Positions 51,646 to 59,755 of a stretch of 64,000 nt of DNA are shown here, in pieces. Origin of the DNA: Bacteroidia bacterium (GTDB lineage Bacteria > Bacteroidota > Bacteroidia > NS11-12g > UBA955); assembly GCA_023228875.1 (NCBI GenBank), contig JALOAG010000002.1, forward strand, positions 62,001-126,000. The letters are read 5' to 3'. A program made the position numbers and the translations under genes. Each line of letters opens with the position of its first letter. The stretch's first letter is position 1. The notes under the pieces were generated by a model. The model was not told where the DNA came from and ran no database searches. It saw only the letters and a list, made by a program, of their open reading frames with translations.

Positions 51646-52755
51646 ATGGAGATTGTTGAAGTAATTAGTTTGAAGGAACAGAAGGAGTTTTTGAATTTCC
51701 CTGTGCAGTTGTATGCAAACGATTCTTCATTCATTCGACATTTGGATGATGACATTAATGCAGTTTTTGACAAATCGCGCAATCGATTTTTAGCTTTTGG
51801 AGAAGCAAAAAGGTGGTTGTTGCAAGATGCAGGACGAACTGTTGGTAAAATTGCGGCATTTTATCATACAGAAAAACCTGAGAAGCCATTTGTGGGAATG
51901 GGTTTCTTTGATTGTATTAACAATCAATCAGCCGCAAATTTGCTGTTTCAACAAGCGATGGATTGGTTAAAGAGCAAAAGGTTTAGTTCTGCTCTAGCTC
52001 CGATAAATTTTGGCGATAGAGATAGCTATTGGGGTTTGATGGTTCAAGGCTTTCAAAATGTTTCTTATAGAGAAAACTATAATCCGCCTTATTATCAAAA
52101 ATTATTTGAAAATTTTGGTTTTAAAAAGGATTTTGAACAGACTACTTCAAAATTACTCAGAGCAGACTTTAACCTTGAGCGTTTTTCAAAGTTAGCATCT
52201 CGTGTTTTAAGTAATCCCAAGTATGAGTTTCGCCATTTGGATATGAAGAAGAAAGAATCTTTTATTAAAGATTTTTTGTATATATACAATAAGGCATGGC
52301 AATCTCATGAATTCTTCCGCCCAATGTCGGAGGAGCAAGTACGTAAGCAATTGCAATTGATGGCTCCTATTGCGCCCAATAAATTAAATTGGTTTGTATA
52401 TGCAAATGGTGAACCTGCAGGATTTTTTATCAATGTATTGAACATCAATCCAATATTTAAAGCAGCTAACGGCAAGTTTAATTTATTAACTAAACTTCGT
52501 TTCTTGTTTCTGAAATCTCAAATAAAAACAATCAGAGGAATTGTATTTGGAGTGATTCCTGAATATCATAATTTAGGGTTAGAGGTGGGGATGATTATGA
52601 AAATGTATGAACAATTGCAGACTCCGCCTTTAAGGCATATTGATTCAACCGAATTAGCTTGGGTAGGAGATTTTAACCCAAAAATGCTCAGTATGTTCAA
52701 TAGCTTGGGGGCAAAAATTGCCAAAGTTCACTATACCTATCGAATAGATTTCTAA
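51646..52755 (+). CDS. GNAT-like acyltransferase family protein
   Basis: The 369-residue soluble protein contains two segments that resemble N-acyltransferase folds. The N-terminal part has AKRWLLQDAGRTVGKIAAFYHTE, then GFFDCINNQSAANLLFQQAMDWLKSKRFSSALAPINFGDRDSYWGL. The C-terminal part has GEPAGFFINVLN and RGIVFGVIPEYHNLGLEVGMIMKMYEQL, the latter like the acetyl-CoA-binding region. The substrate is not known. It stands alone, divergent from the MscS gene and convergent with pyrG. Confidence 0.7.
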   Translation: MEIVEVISLKEQKEFLNFPVQLYANDSSFIRHLDDDINAVFDKSRNRFLAFGEAKRWLLQDAGRTVGKIAAFYHTEKPEKPFVGMGFFDCINNQSAANLLFQQAMDWLKSKRFSSALAPINFGDRDSYWGLMVQGFQNVSYRENYNPPYYQKLFENFGFKKDFEQTTSKLLRADFNLERFSKLASRVLSNPKYEFRHLDMKKKESFIKDFLYIYNKAWQSHEFFRPMSEEQVRKQLQLMAPIAPNKLNWFVYANGEPAGFFINVLNINPIFKAANGKFNLLTKLRFLFLKSQIKTIRGIVFGVIPEYHNLGLEVGMIMKMYEQLQTPPLRHIDSTELAWVGDFNPKMLSMFNSLGAKIAKVHYTYRIDF

Positions 52756-52766
52756 GCCTGTTTAAA

Positions 52767-54380
52767 TTATTTTTTGGATGCTTCTAAAGATGCTTTAACA
52801 AATCGTACAAAGAGAGGGTGGGGATTTAATACTGTGCTTTTTAATTCAGGATGAAATTGCACCGCTACAAACCATGGATGATTCTCCAACTCCACAATTT
52901 CAGTTAATCCTGTCTTAGGGTTACGTCCGGTAATTTTTAGCCCTTTTCTTTGAAGCTCTTTTTCATATTTAGCATTTAGTTCATAACGATGTCTATGCCG
53001 TTCAGAAATATTGTTTTTGCCATAGGCTTTAGCTGATTGACTGCCCTTTTCTAACTTGCAGTCATAAGCACCTAGTCGCATAGTGCCTCCCATATCTGAT
53101 TGGTGCTTTTGTTCTTCCATTAAACTAATGACTGGGTGTTTAGTGTCCGGATTCATTTCAGTGGAATGCGCATCTTTATATCCCAATACATTGCGTGCAA
53201 ATTCTATAACGGCACACTGCATTCCCAGACAAATACCGAAGAATGGAATTTTGTTTTCTCTACAATATTTGATAGCTTCTAACTTGCCCTCAATACCTCT
53301 TGGACCAAAGCCTGGAGCAACTAACACGCCTGAATATCCTGAAAGTTTTGAAGCGATGTTTTCCATTGTGAGTAATTCTGAATTTAGGTATTGAAAATTT
53401 ACTTTACACTCATTCGAAACGCCAGCATGTATCATTGCTTCGTTGATAGATTTGTAGGCATCGGGAAGTTCGGTGTATTTGCCAATAAGGGCAATCTTAA
53501 TCTCTGTTTGTGGATGTTGCAGTTTGAATAAAAACTTTTTCCAATCCTCTAATGCAGGTTCATTTTTTCCGCTAAGCTTTAATTTGCTGAGTACAACTTT
53601 GTCCAACTTCTCTTTGTACATCATCATAGGAACTTCGTAGATAGTAGGCACATCAATTGATTCAATTACTGCATTTTGTTTTACATTACAAAATAGAGAA
53701 ACTTTTCTACGTATGTCATTTCCCAAGGGTTGTTCGGTCCTACAAACTAAGATATCCGGTTGTACACCGGATTCTAACAAGAACCTAACACTGTGTTGAG
53801 TAGGTTTTGTTTTAAGCTCTCCGGCAGCAGCCAAATAGGGAATAAGAGTTAAGTGAATTACCACCGCATCATCTTCACCAACATCCATTTTCATTTGACG
53901 TATGGCTTCTACAAAGGGCAGGGACTCAATGTCTCCGACAGTACCACCAATTTCTGTAATTACAATGTCATAATCTTCCGAATCGCCTAGCAGGCGCATT
54001 CTTCTTTTGATTTCATCTGTAATGTGTGGAATTACTTGAACAGTTTTGCCTAAATAGTCACCTCTACGTTCGTTGTTAATCACCGTTTGATATATCCTGC
54101 CGGTGGTAACATTGTTTGCTTGGGATGTATTGACATTCAGAAATCTTTCGTAATGCCCTAAGTCTAAGTCGGTTTCTGCGCCATCTTCGGTTACAAAACA
54201 TTCTCCATGTTCGTATGGATTGAGTGTGCCTGGATCTATATTGATGTAAGGGTCAAATTTCTGAATCGTTACTTTGTACCCTCTTGCTTGTAGCAATTTG
54301 GCTAATGAGGCTGCGATAATTCCTTTGCCCAAAGAAGATGTAACTCCGCCCGTTACAAATACGTATTTATTTTTACTCAT
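52767..54380 (-). CDS. pyrG: CTP synthase
   Basis: The 537-residue enzyme aminates UTP to CTP. The N-terminal synthase domain has FVTGGVTSSLGKGIIAASLAKLL and DPYINIDPGTLNPYEHGECFVTEDGAETDLDLGHYERF. The C-terminal glutaminase has the nucleophile Cys in FFGICLGMQCAVIEF and the His-Glu pair in VQFHPEL. Length is normal. TAACTTTG lies 30 nt upstream. The glutaminase is complete, so free ammonia is not required. Confidence 0.98.
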   Translation of the reverse strand: MSKNKYVFVTGGVTSSLGKGIIAASLAKLLQARGYKVTIQKFDPYINIDPGTLNPYEHGECFVTEDGAETDLDLGHYERFLNVNTSQANNVTTGRIYQTVINNERRGDYLGKTVQVIPHITDEIKRRMRLLGDSEDYDIVITEIGGTVGDIESLPFVEAIRQMKMDVGEDDAVVIHLTLIPYLAAAGELKTKPTQHSVRFLLESGVQPDILVCRTEQPLGNDIRRKVSLFCNVKQNAVIESIDVPTIYEVPMMMYKEKLDKVVLSKLKLSGKNEPALEDWKKFLFKLQHPQTEIKIALIGKYTELPDAYKSINEAMIHAGVSNECKVNFQYLNSELLTMENIASKLSGYSGVLVAPGFGPRGIEGKLEAIKYCRENKIPFFGICLGMQCAVIEFARNVLGYKDAHSTEMNPDTKHPVISLMEEQKHQSDMGGTMRLGAYDCKLEKGSQSAKAYGKNNISERHRHRYELNAKYEKELQRKGLKITGRNPKTGLTEIVELENHPWFVAVQFHPELKSTVLNPHPLFVRFVKASLEASKK

Positions 54381-54409
54381 GAATTAAAATCGGAAGATAT
54401 AACGGGCTT

Positions 54410-54417
54410 CAAAGTTA
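54410..54417 (-). promoter_or_regulatory. -7 promoter element for pyrG
   Basis: Minus-strand TAACTTTG, an exact match, lies 29 nt before the pyrG start, giving a leader of normal length. Confidence 0.55.
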
Positions 54418-54435
54418 GCCATAAGATTTCACCAC

Positions 54436-55185
54436 TCATTGAAATTGAGGATAGTCTTTTAAAAAGATTTCAACATATTGTAAATCTGTTGGGCTGTCAA
54501 TTGCAGGACTCTGAAAATCTGTTTCTGATACCATAATTTTATACCCGTTTTGAAGCCATCTGAGTTGCTCTAATTTCTCAATCTGTTCTAGATTGCCTGG
54601 TTGTAATTGTTTTATGCTATCAATAATTGCTTTCTTAAAAGCATATATGCCTAAATGCTTAAAATAAATACAGTTGTCTGTATTGTCTCGGTTATATGGT
54701 ATTGCACTGCGGCTAAAATAGAGAGCATTGTTGTTGTAGTCACAAACTACTTTTACTGAATTAGGGTTCGAGATTTCTTCAATGGATGAAATTGTTCTTT
54801 TGAGTGTGCCAATGGATGCGTCTGAATTCCAAAGATTATTGGCAAGTGTTTCAATTTGCGAAGGCTGAATAAATGGCTCGTCCCCTTGGATATTCACGAG
54901 AATATCAAACTCAAATCCGGATTGTGTCGCAGCTTCAAAACAACGATCAGTGCCTGAAGGATGTTTTGGGTCGGTTGCAATTGTTTGTGCTCCAAAACAC
55001 TGTGCAGCTGTGATAATGCGTTCATCATCTGTTGCTATAACAACTTTAGTTTCAAAACCTGTAACTTTATTTGCTTGTTCCCATACTCTTTGAATCATGG
55101 TCTTGCCTGCAATGTCAATTAAGGGTTTACCGGGAAACCTTGTAGAAGCGTATCGTGCCGGAATTACTATCAGAAGCTTTATCAT
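54436..55185 (-). CDS. kdsB: 3-deoxy-manno-octulosonate cytidylyltransferase
   Basis: The 249-residue enzyme activates Kdo with CTP for lipopolysaccharide synthesis. Motifs are IVIPARYASTRFPGKPLIDIAGKTMIQRVWEQA at the start, GTDRCFEAA, NIQGDEPFIQPSQIETLA, FSRSAIPYNRD, and KLEQLRWLQNGYKI. It sits just downstream of pyrG's upstream region on the same strand. With hldD nearby it shows that the cell makes an LPS core. TATATTTG ends 7 nt before the ATG. Confidence 0.96.
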   Translation of the reverse strand: MIKLLIVIPARYASTRFPGKPLIDIAGKTMIQRVWEQANKVTGFETKVVIATDDERIITAAQCFGAQTIATDPKHPSGTDRCFEAATQSGFEFDILVNIQGDEPFIQPSQIETLANNLWNSDASIGTLKRTISSIEEISNPNSVKVVCDYNNNALYFSRSAIPYNRDNTDNCIYFKHLGIYAFKKAIIDSIKQLQPGNLEQIEKLEQLRWLQNGYKIMVSETDFQSPAIDSPTDLQYVEIFLKDYPQFQ

Positions 55186-55192
55186 GGGTTTG

Positions 55193-55200
55193 CAAATATA
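55193..55200 (-). promoter_or_regulatory. -7 promoter element for kdsB, leaderless geometry
   Basis: Minus-strand TATATTTG, an exact match, is followed by seven bases and then the kdsB ATG. Confidence 0.55.
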
Positions 55201-55294
55201 GAAAACAACTGAACTATATGATGACGCATAGTACTTAACACCCTAACTCTCAAAATTGTTTGGGTGTGTTTTGGTGTTAAATGAGCAAAATTGG

Positions 55295-57097
55295 CTATGC
55301 TGTAATATGAGTAGGGATGTTGAGCAGTTGCAGTCTTTGATTGTAGTGCTCCAACTCGCTCTTCCATTGAGTGTGTGTGTCAAACAAGGGGAGGGTGGTT
55401 TTGTAATAATCAATCCCTGCCAATAGATTGTCTCTAAAAGTGTTGAAATGTTTGATTTGCTTGTCGGTCATTTCATTGATTGAACATTCGGCTATCTCTT
55501 TTTCTATGTAATCTACATACATTCCAAATTCTTTCATAAACATATTAGGTCTGTATGTGTCATTTAAAATATTGATTCTGCCGTAAATATGCCCCACCAT
55601 TTCTTCTAATGATGAAATTTTTGAAAAGTATGCAATATTAGGACCGGGGCAAATAGAGACCCCATCCTCGTCAGATGACTTTAAGATTTTATTTTCTGAG
55701 TAAGCGGTTCTCACTAACCCTGTGCAAATACAGGTCTTCTCTGTGATTTTGTTATAGCGTTTTTGATATTCACGCACATCTGTAATATGCATAGCATTCA
55801 ATTCTTGAATTTTTGATTTTTGATATTGAGAAGATGCTTCGCAAATTGGTTTTTCGGTAAATTCTGTATTGTACAGTTTTAGAAACTGGCTTTTGCATGG
55901 GCTACCCGGCTTCCCTTTTTTTATTCTTTCATCTCGTTGTTTGTCTTTTGAATTTCCTCTGACTGAGTTAAAAGGAACGCCTAAAGGCGAAATACCGCTT
56001 AAGTAGAGGTCTTCTTCTTTTGCATTTGTCAAAAGTGAAAGGTTTTCTTTGTCAATATTCACAACCTCCGGTACTAATAAGAATGGTGTTCCCCAGCCAA
56101 CACTATCAATTCGGTAATATTCAGACAGAAAACGGTGTTCGTTGAAGTTTCCGACACCGCCTTGTGCAGATATCTTCATCTCCAAAGGAGTATTTAATAC
56201 CGGTCTTCCTATTGATTTTAAAGCCTCATTCAGTAATTGATGGGTAGTATCAATTAGATCTTGTCTGTTTTGTTTAAACTCTTCTAAGATTAATCCTAAG
56301 GTGTATCCCTCACTTGCAAATGCATGTCCTCCGCAGTTTAAGCCGGATTCTATACGATATTCGGATACCCAAATGCCTTTTTTTGCTAACATTTTACCTT
56401 GTACCAAAGCAGAGCGATAATCACTCACTTTTAAGATTATTTTTTTTGTCAGATTTCCATTTTTATCAGGAAAGAATGACTCAAATGTGGCTATGTAGCT
56501 AAAAAGTCTGGGACTAAGACCTGCTGATAACACCAGACTTGATTGAAGTTCACTGTTTGCAAAACCTCGTACTGCTGCATGCGCATCGTTATATTCGACT
56601 GGGTATGCCTCTCCTTTGGAATTGTAATTTATTCTATCCAGTTTTGTCATTACGTTGACATCAATAGAGCCTGGTTGGATACTCTTTTTTATGCTGTCCT
56701 GTAATCGTTTTCTTGTTAATGGTTCTTGCTCTTGCAACATTCTATTGTATTCTTGTTTAAGAGATGAAACATCAGGGAGCATTTCCATGTATTTGCGTAG
56801 TTCAGTTGCTTTTTCAAAAACGGAATTGCGTAGTTCTTGGAATTTTACATTGACAATTTTGTTGACTAAGTTTAAATACTCTGTAATTCTTTTAGCTCTT
56901 TTGTCAATATCTGATTTGCTAATAGGGGTAAAGTCAAAATTAAATTTTTGGGCATAGTGTTCTCGTAACCTCTCAAGAAGCATATCGTCTCCAAGTGATA
57001 AAACAGATGAAATTCCAAGGTGAGCAACTTTAATCGGTGTGTCAATTGTATATCCTATTCCCATAACGGGAATATGGAAAGTGTGGGTTAATGTCAT
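55295..57097 (-). CDS. Uncharacterised 600-residue protein, possibly TIM-barrel flavoenzyme-like
   Basis: The protein is not recognised with confidence. Its first 40 residues (FHIPVMGIGYTIDTPIKVAHLGISSVLSL) resemble the first strand-helix of nitronate monooxygenase-type TIM barrels. Residues 250-275 (ESGLNCGGHAFASEGYTLGLI) and 307-345 (KISAQGGVGNFNEHRFL, VGWGTPFLLVPEV) resemble their later phosphate-binding strands. A helical insert at about 60-150 is unusual. Cysteines at about 255, 401, 419, 456, 458 and 483 lie in conserved-looking settings (GLNCGG, GSPCK, PICEAS, TCICTG, SICPGP) and could bind an iron-sulfur cluster. There is no signal peptide. It is divergent from hldD across a region with an 18-bp palindrome. 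Confidence 0.5.
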   Translation of the reverse strand: MTLTHTFHIPVMGIGYTIDTPIKVAHLGISSVLSLGDDMLLERLREHYAQKFNFDFTPISKSDIDKRAKRITEYLNLVNKIVNVKFQELRNSVFEKATELRKYMEMLPDVSSLKQEYNRMLQEQEPLTRKRLQDSIKKSIQPGSIDVNVMTKLDRINYNSKGEAYPVEYNDAHAAVRGFANSELQSSLVLSAGLSPRLFSYIATFESFFPDKNGNLTKKIILKVSDYRSALVQGKMLAKKGIWVSEYRIESGLNCGGHAFASEGYTLGLILEEFKQNRQDLIDTTHQLLNEALKSIGRPVLNTPLEMKISAQGGVGNFNEHRFLSEYYRIDSVGWGTPFLLVPEVVNIDKENLSLLTNAKEEDLYLSGISPLGVPFNSVRGNSKDKQRDERIKKGKPGSPCKSQFLKLYNTEFTEKPICEASSQYQKSKIQELNAMHITDVREYQKRYNKITEKTCICTGLVRTAYSENKILKSSDEDGVSICPGPNIAYFSKISSLEEMVGHIYGRINILNDTYRPNMFMKEFGMYVDYIEKEIAECSINEMTDKQIKHFNTFRDNLLAGIDYYKTTLPLFDTHTQWKSELEHYNQRLQLLNIPTHITA

Positions 57098-57120
57098 AAA
57101 AGGGCTAAACTAACAAGTGT

Positions 57121-57138
57121 TAATATTGCGCAATATTA
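57121..57138. promoter_or_regulatory. 18-bp perfect palindrome, operator-like
   Basis: TAATATTGCGCAATATTA reads the same on both strands. It lies 24 bp upstream of the start of the 600-residue protein gene and 66 bp upstream of the hldD -7 element. This is a natural place for a dimeric regulator of both. Confidence 0.5.
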
Positions 57139-57203
57139 GGTATATTAATTAATACGTGTTGTGTTTTGTGAGGAATTATCTTTTAGCATGCACACAAAAT
57201 ATT

Positions 57204-57211
57204 TACATTTG
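57204..57211 (+). promoter_or_regulatory. -7 promoter element for hldD
   Basis: TACATTTG is an exact match 24 nt before the ATG at 57236. It supports that start over an earlier one at 57161. Confidence 0.6.
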
Positions 57212-57235
57212 CCTTCTGAATTTATTGCACACGTT

Positions 57236-58198
57236 ATGATTGTTGTTACCGGAGCAGCGGGTTTTATTGGTAGTTGTTTGTTAAAAGAACTGCGCAACAG
57301 AGGGTATGTAGATTTGATTGCGGTTGATGATTTTTCTAATATAGATAAGGAACAGAATCTACTTGCTGTTGACAATGCAAAGCGAGTAAATAGAGATGAT
57401 TTTCATCTCTGGTTAAAAGAAAATCAACAACTTGTGCAGTTTGTTTTTCATATCGGAGCCAGAACCAATACGGCTGAGTTTGATATGCAAGTGTTAAACA
57501 AGCTTAACTTAGATTATACAAAAGAGGTATGGAAACTATGCTCAGCATTTTCTATCCCCTTGATTTTTGCTTCCTCGGCTGCAACCTATGGAATGGGTGA
57601 ACTAGGCTTTGATGACAATACAGCACCTGAAGACCTTATTCCATTGAACCCGTACGGAATTTCAAAGAATGAATTTGACAAGTGGATGTTAAAACAATCC
57701 TCAACACCCCCTTTTTGGGCAGGATTTAAGTTTTTTAATGTTTATGGTCCAAATGAATATCACAAAGGAAGGATGGCAAGTGTTATTTTTCATGCTTTTA
57801 ATCAGATAAATAGCACCGGCAAGGTCAAGCTTTTTCAGAGTCATCATCCACAGTTTAAGGATGGAGAGCAGGAGAGGGATTTTATTTATGTAAAAGATGT
57901 GCTCAGTGTCTTGATTTATATGATGGAACAGCGCACTCATTCCGGATTGTATAATTTAGGAACAGGAAAGACAGGCACGTTTTTGGAATTAGCTTGTGCT
58001 GTCTTTGATGCACTTGGAAAACCACATAATATTGAATACATACCGACACCAATTGATATTCGTGATAAATACCAATATTATACTTGTGCCAAAATGGATA
58101 AATTGAGACAGGCAGGTTATATCGCGCCCTTTACCAGCCTTAGGGAAGGCGCGATGGAGTATGTAGTAAAATATTTAATAGACGGGAAAAGATACTAA
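57236..58198 (+). CDS. hldD: ADP-L-glycero-D-manno-heptose-6-epimerase
   Basis: The 320-residue short-chain dehydrogenase converts ADP-D-glycero to ADP-L-glycero-manno-heptose for the LPS core. It has the Rossmann motif VTGAAGFIGSCLLKEL at the start, FHIGARTNTAE, the catalytic Tyr-Lys in NPYGISKNEFDKW, and FFNVYGPNEYHKGRMASVIFHAF. ERDFIYVKDV follows. The start at 57236 gives normal length and follows the promoter at 57204. Confidence 0.93.
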   Translation: MIVVTGAAGFIGSCLLKELRNRGYVDLIAVDDFSNIDKEQNLLAVDNAKRVNRDDFHLWLKENQQLVQFVFHIGARTNTAEFDMQVLNKLNLDYTKEVWKLCSAFSIPLIFASSAATYGMGELGFDDNTAPEDLIPLNPYGISKNEFDKWMLKQSSTPPFWAGFKFFNVYGPNEYHKGRMASVIFHAFNQINSTGKVKLFQSHHPQFKDGEQERDFIYVKDVLSVLIYMMEQRTHSGLYNLGTGKTGTFLELACAVFDALGKPHNIEYIPTPIDIRDKYQYYTCAKMDKLRQAGYIAPFTSLREGAMEYVVKYLIDGKRY

Positions 58199-58212
58199 AA
58201 ATTGACAATCGC

Positions 58213-59754
58213 CTAAGGCGTATTTTGTCTTCTTAACAACATTAAACCTATAAAGGTAATGATTCCGTTTACAATCAGAATCTCAAATCCAAAAACATAA
58301 CCGTTAAACAGCAGTTTACTGTTTGCGTCTAAGAAATAACAAATGACAGGCGAGGCTATGCAAATCAGTGGAATTAGTTTGTCTTTGACTTGAATGTTGG
58401 TGAACAATCCGAATGCAAACATGCCTAACAATGGTCCGTAAGTGTATCCTGCAATTTTGAATAATTCATTGATAACGGCATCATTGTTCCAAATTTTAAA
58501 AATTATAATGATAAAGTATGTTACAATAGATACGCCAATGTGGACAAACATTCTAGTTTTTCTTGAACCTTTGGTTGCATCAAATCCCAAAAAGTCAACA
58601 CAAAAGGAAGTAGTCAATGCAGTTAGCGAAGAATCTGCAGTGGAATATGCAGCAGCAATCAGTCCGATAAAGAAGAACACTGAGGCAATGCCGGGAAGGT
58701 TGTTTGCAGCTAACATAGGAAAAAGTTGGTCGGTTTTTATAAATTGGGTGTTGCCATCTGCGAAAACATAGGTCAAATGTTTGCCTTGAGCCATCAATTC
58801 CGGGTTTTGAAAGTTCTCAATAATGATCCCTGATTGAGTGCCAAAAACATAGAGCAGACCGCCAAGTAGAACAAAAAGAAAATTAACGGGAATTAACATA
58901 GAGCTCATCCAAAACATGTTTTTTTGTGCATCTTTAAGGGTTCTACATGTAAGATTTTTTTGCATCATGTCTTGATCAAGTCCGGTCATTACAATCGTAA
59001 TAAACATACCGCCTAGAAAATGTTTCCAGAAAAAATTCTTTAGGTTGGAATCCCACACAAACATTTGTGCATAATGAGAGGATTGCAGTTGTTGCCATAC
59101 GGAGCCATTACTGTTTATCCCAATTTGATTCCAGATGTATATAAAAGAAATACAAAGCGCAATCAGCATGAAAGTAGTTTGGATGGTGTCGGTATATACG
59201 ATTGTTTTTATTCCACCTTTAAATGAATACAGCCAAATCAATGCAATGGTGATAAAAACTGTGATTTCAAACGGTATGTGTAAATTGTCAAAAATGAAAG
59301 TTTGCATTACTACAGCAGCAAGAAACAATCTCAACGCATTGCCGATAGAGCGTGACAGTAAGAAATAAGCTGCACCTGTTTTGTAAGCTACATTGCCAAA
59401 ACGCTTTTGTAAATATGTGTAAATGGAGGTTAGGTCTAATTTGTAATACATTGGCAATAAAACCCTGGCAATAACTTGATAACCCAGAAAATAACCAAGC
59501 ACCATTTGCATATATGAAAAACCGTCTCTGCCTACCGCTCCGGGTATTGAGAGAAATGTTACTCCCGACAATGAAGCGCCAATCATGCCAAAAGCCACCA
59601 AAAACCAAGGAGAACTTCGATTCCCCCTAAAGAATGTTGAATTGTCGCTATTGCCTTCTGTTAGTTTTCCAATAATTATAAGAATCAGAAAGTACACAGC
59701 AAGTATTACCGGGAATACTAAAGGGTGCACTGACGACTGTAAAAGTATGTGCAT
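58213..59754 (-). CDS. Sodium:solute symporter (SSS family)
   Basis: The 513-residue membrane protein has about 13 hydrophobic helices. Family motifs are FFRGNRSSPWFLVAFGMIGASLSGVTFLSIPGAVG near residues 40-75, YLQKRFGNVAYKTGAAYFLLSRSIGNALRL, and GLIAAAYSTADSSLTALTTSF with the sodium-site Ser residues. The substrate cannot be told from sequence. It begins 2 nt upstream of the leucine-rich protein gene's stop codon on the same strand, so the two are probably cotranscribed. Confidence 0.93.
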   Translation of the reverse strand: MHILLQSSVHPLVFPVILAVYFLILIIIGKLTEGNSDNSTFFRGNRSSPWFLVAFGMIGASLSGVTFLSIPGAVGRDGFSYMQMVLGYFLGYQVIARVLLPMYYKLDLTSIYTYLQKRFGNVAYKTGAAYFLLSRSIGNALRLFLAAVVMQTFIFDNLHIPFEITVFITIALIWLYSFKGGIKTIVYTDTIQTTFMLIALCISFIYIWNQIGINSNGSVWQQLQSSHYAQMFVWDSNLKNFFWKHFLGGMFITIVMTGLDQDMMQKNLTCRTLKDAQKNMFWMSSMLIPVNFLFVLLGGLLYVFGTQSGIIIENFQNPELMAQGKHLTYVFADGNTQFIKTDQLFPMLAANNLPGIASVFFFIGLIAAAYSTADSSLTALTTSFCVDFLGFDATKGSRKTRMFVHIGVSIVTYFIIIIFKIWNNDAVINELFKIAGYTYGPLLGMFAFGLFTNIQVKDKLIPLICIASPVICYFLDANSKLLFNGYVFGFEILIVNGIITFIGLMLLRRQNTP

Positions 59755-59755
59755 G

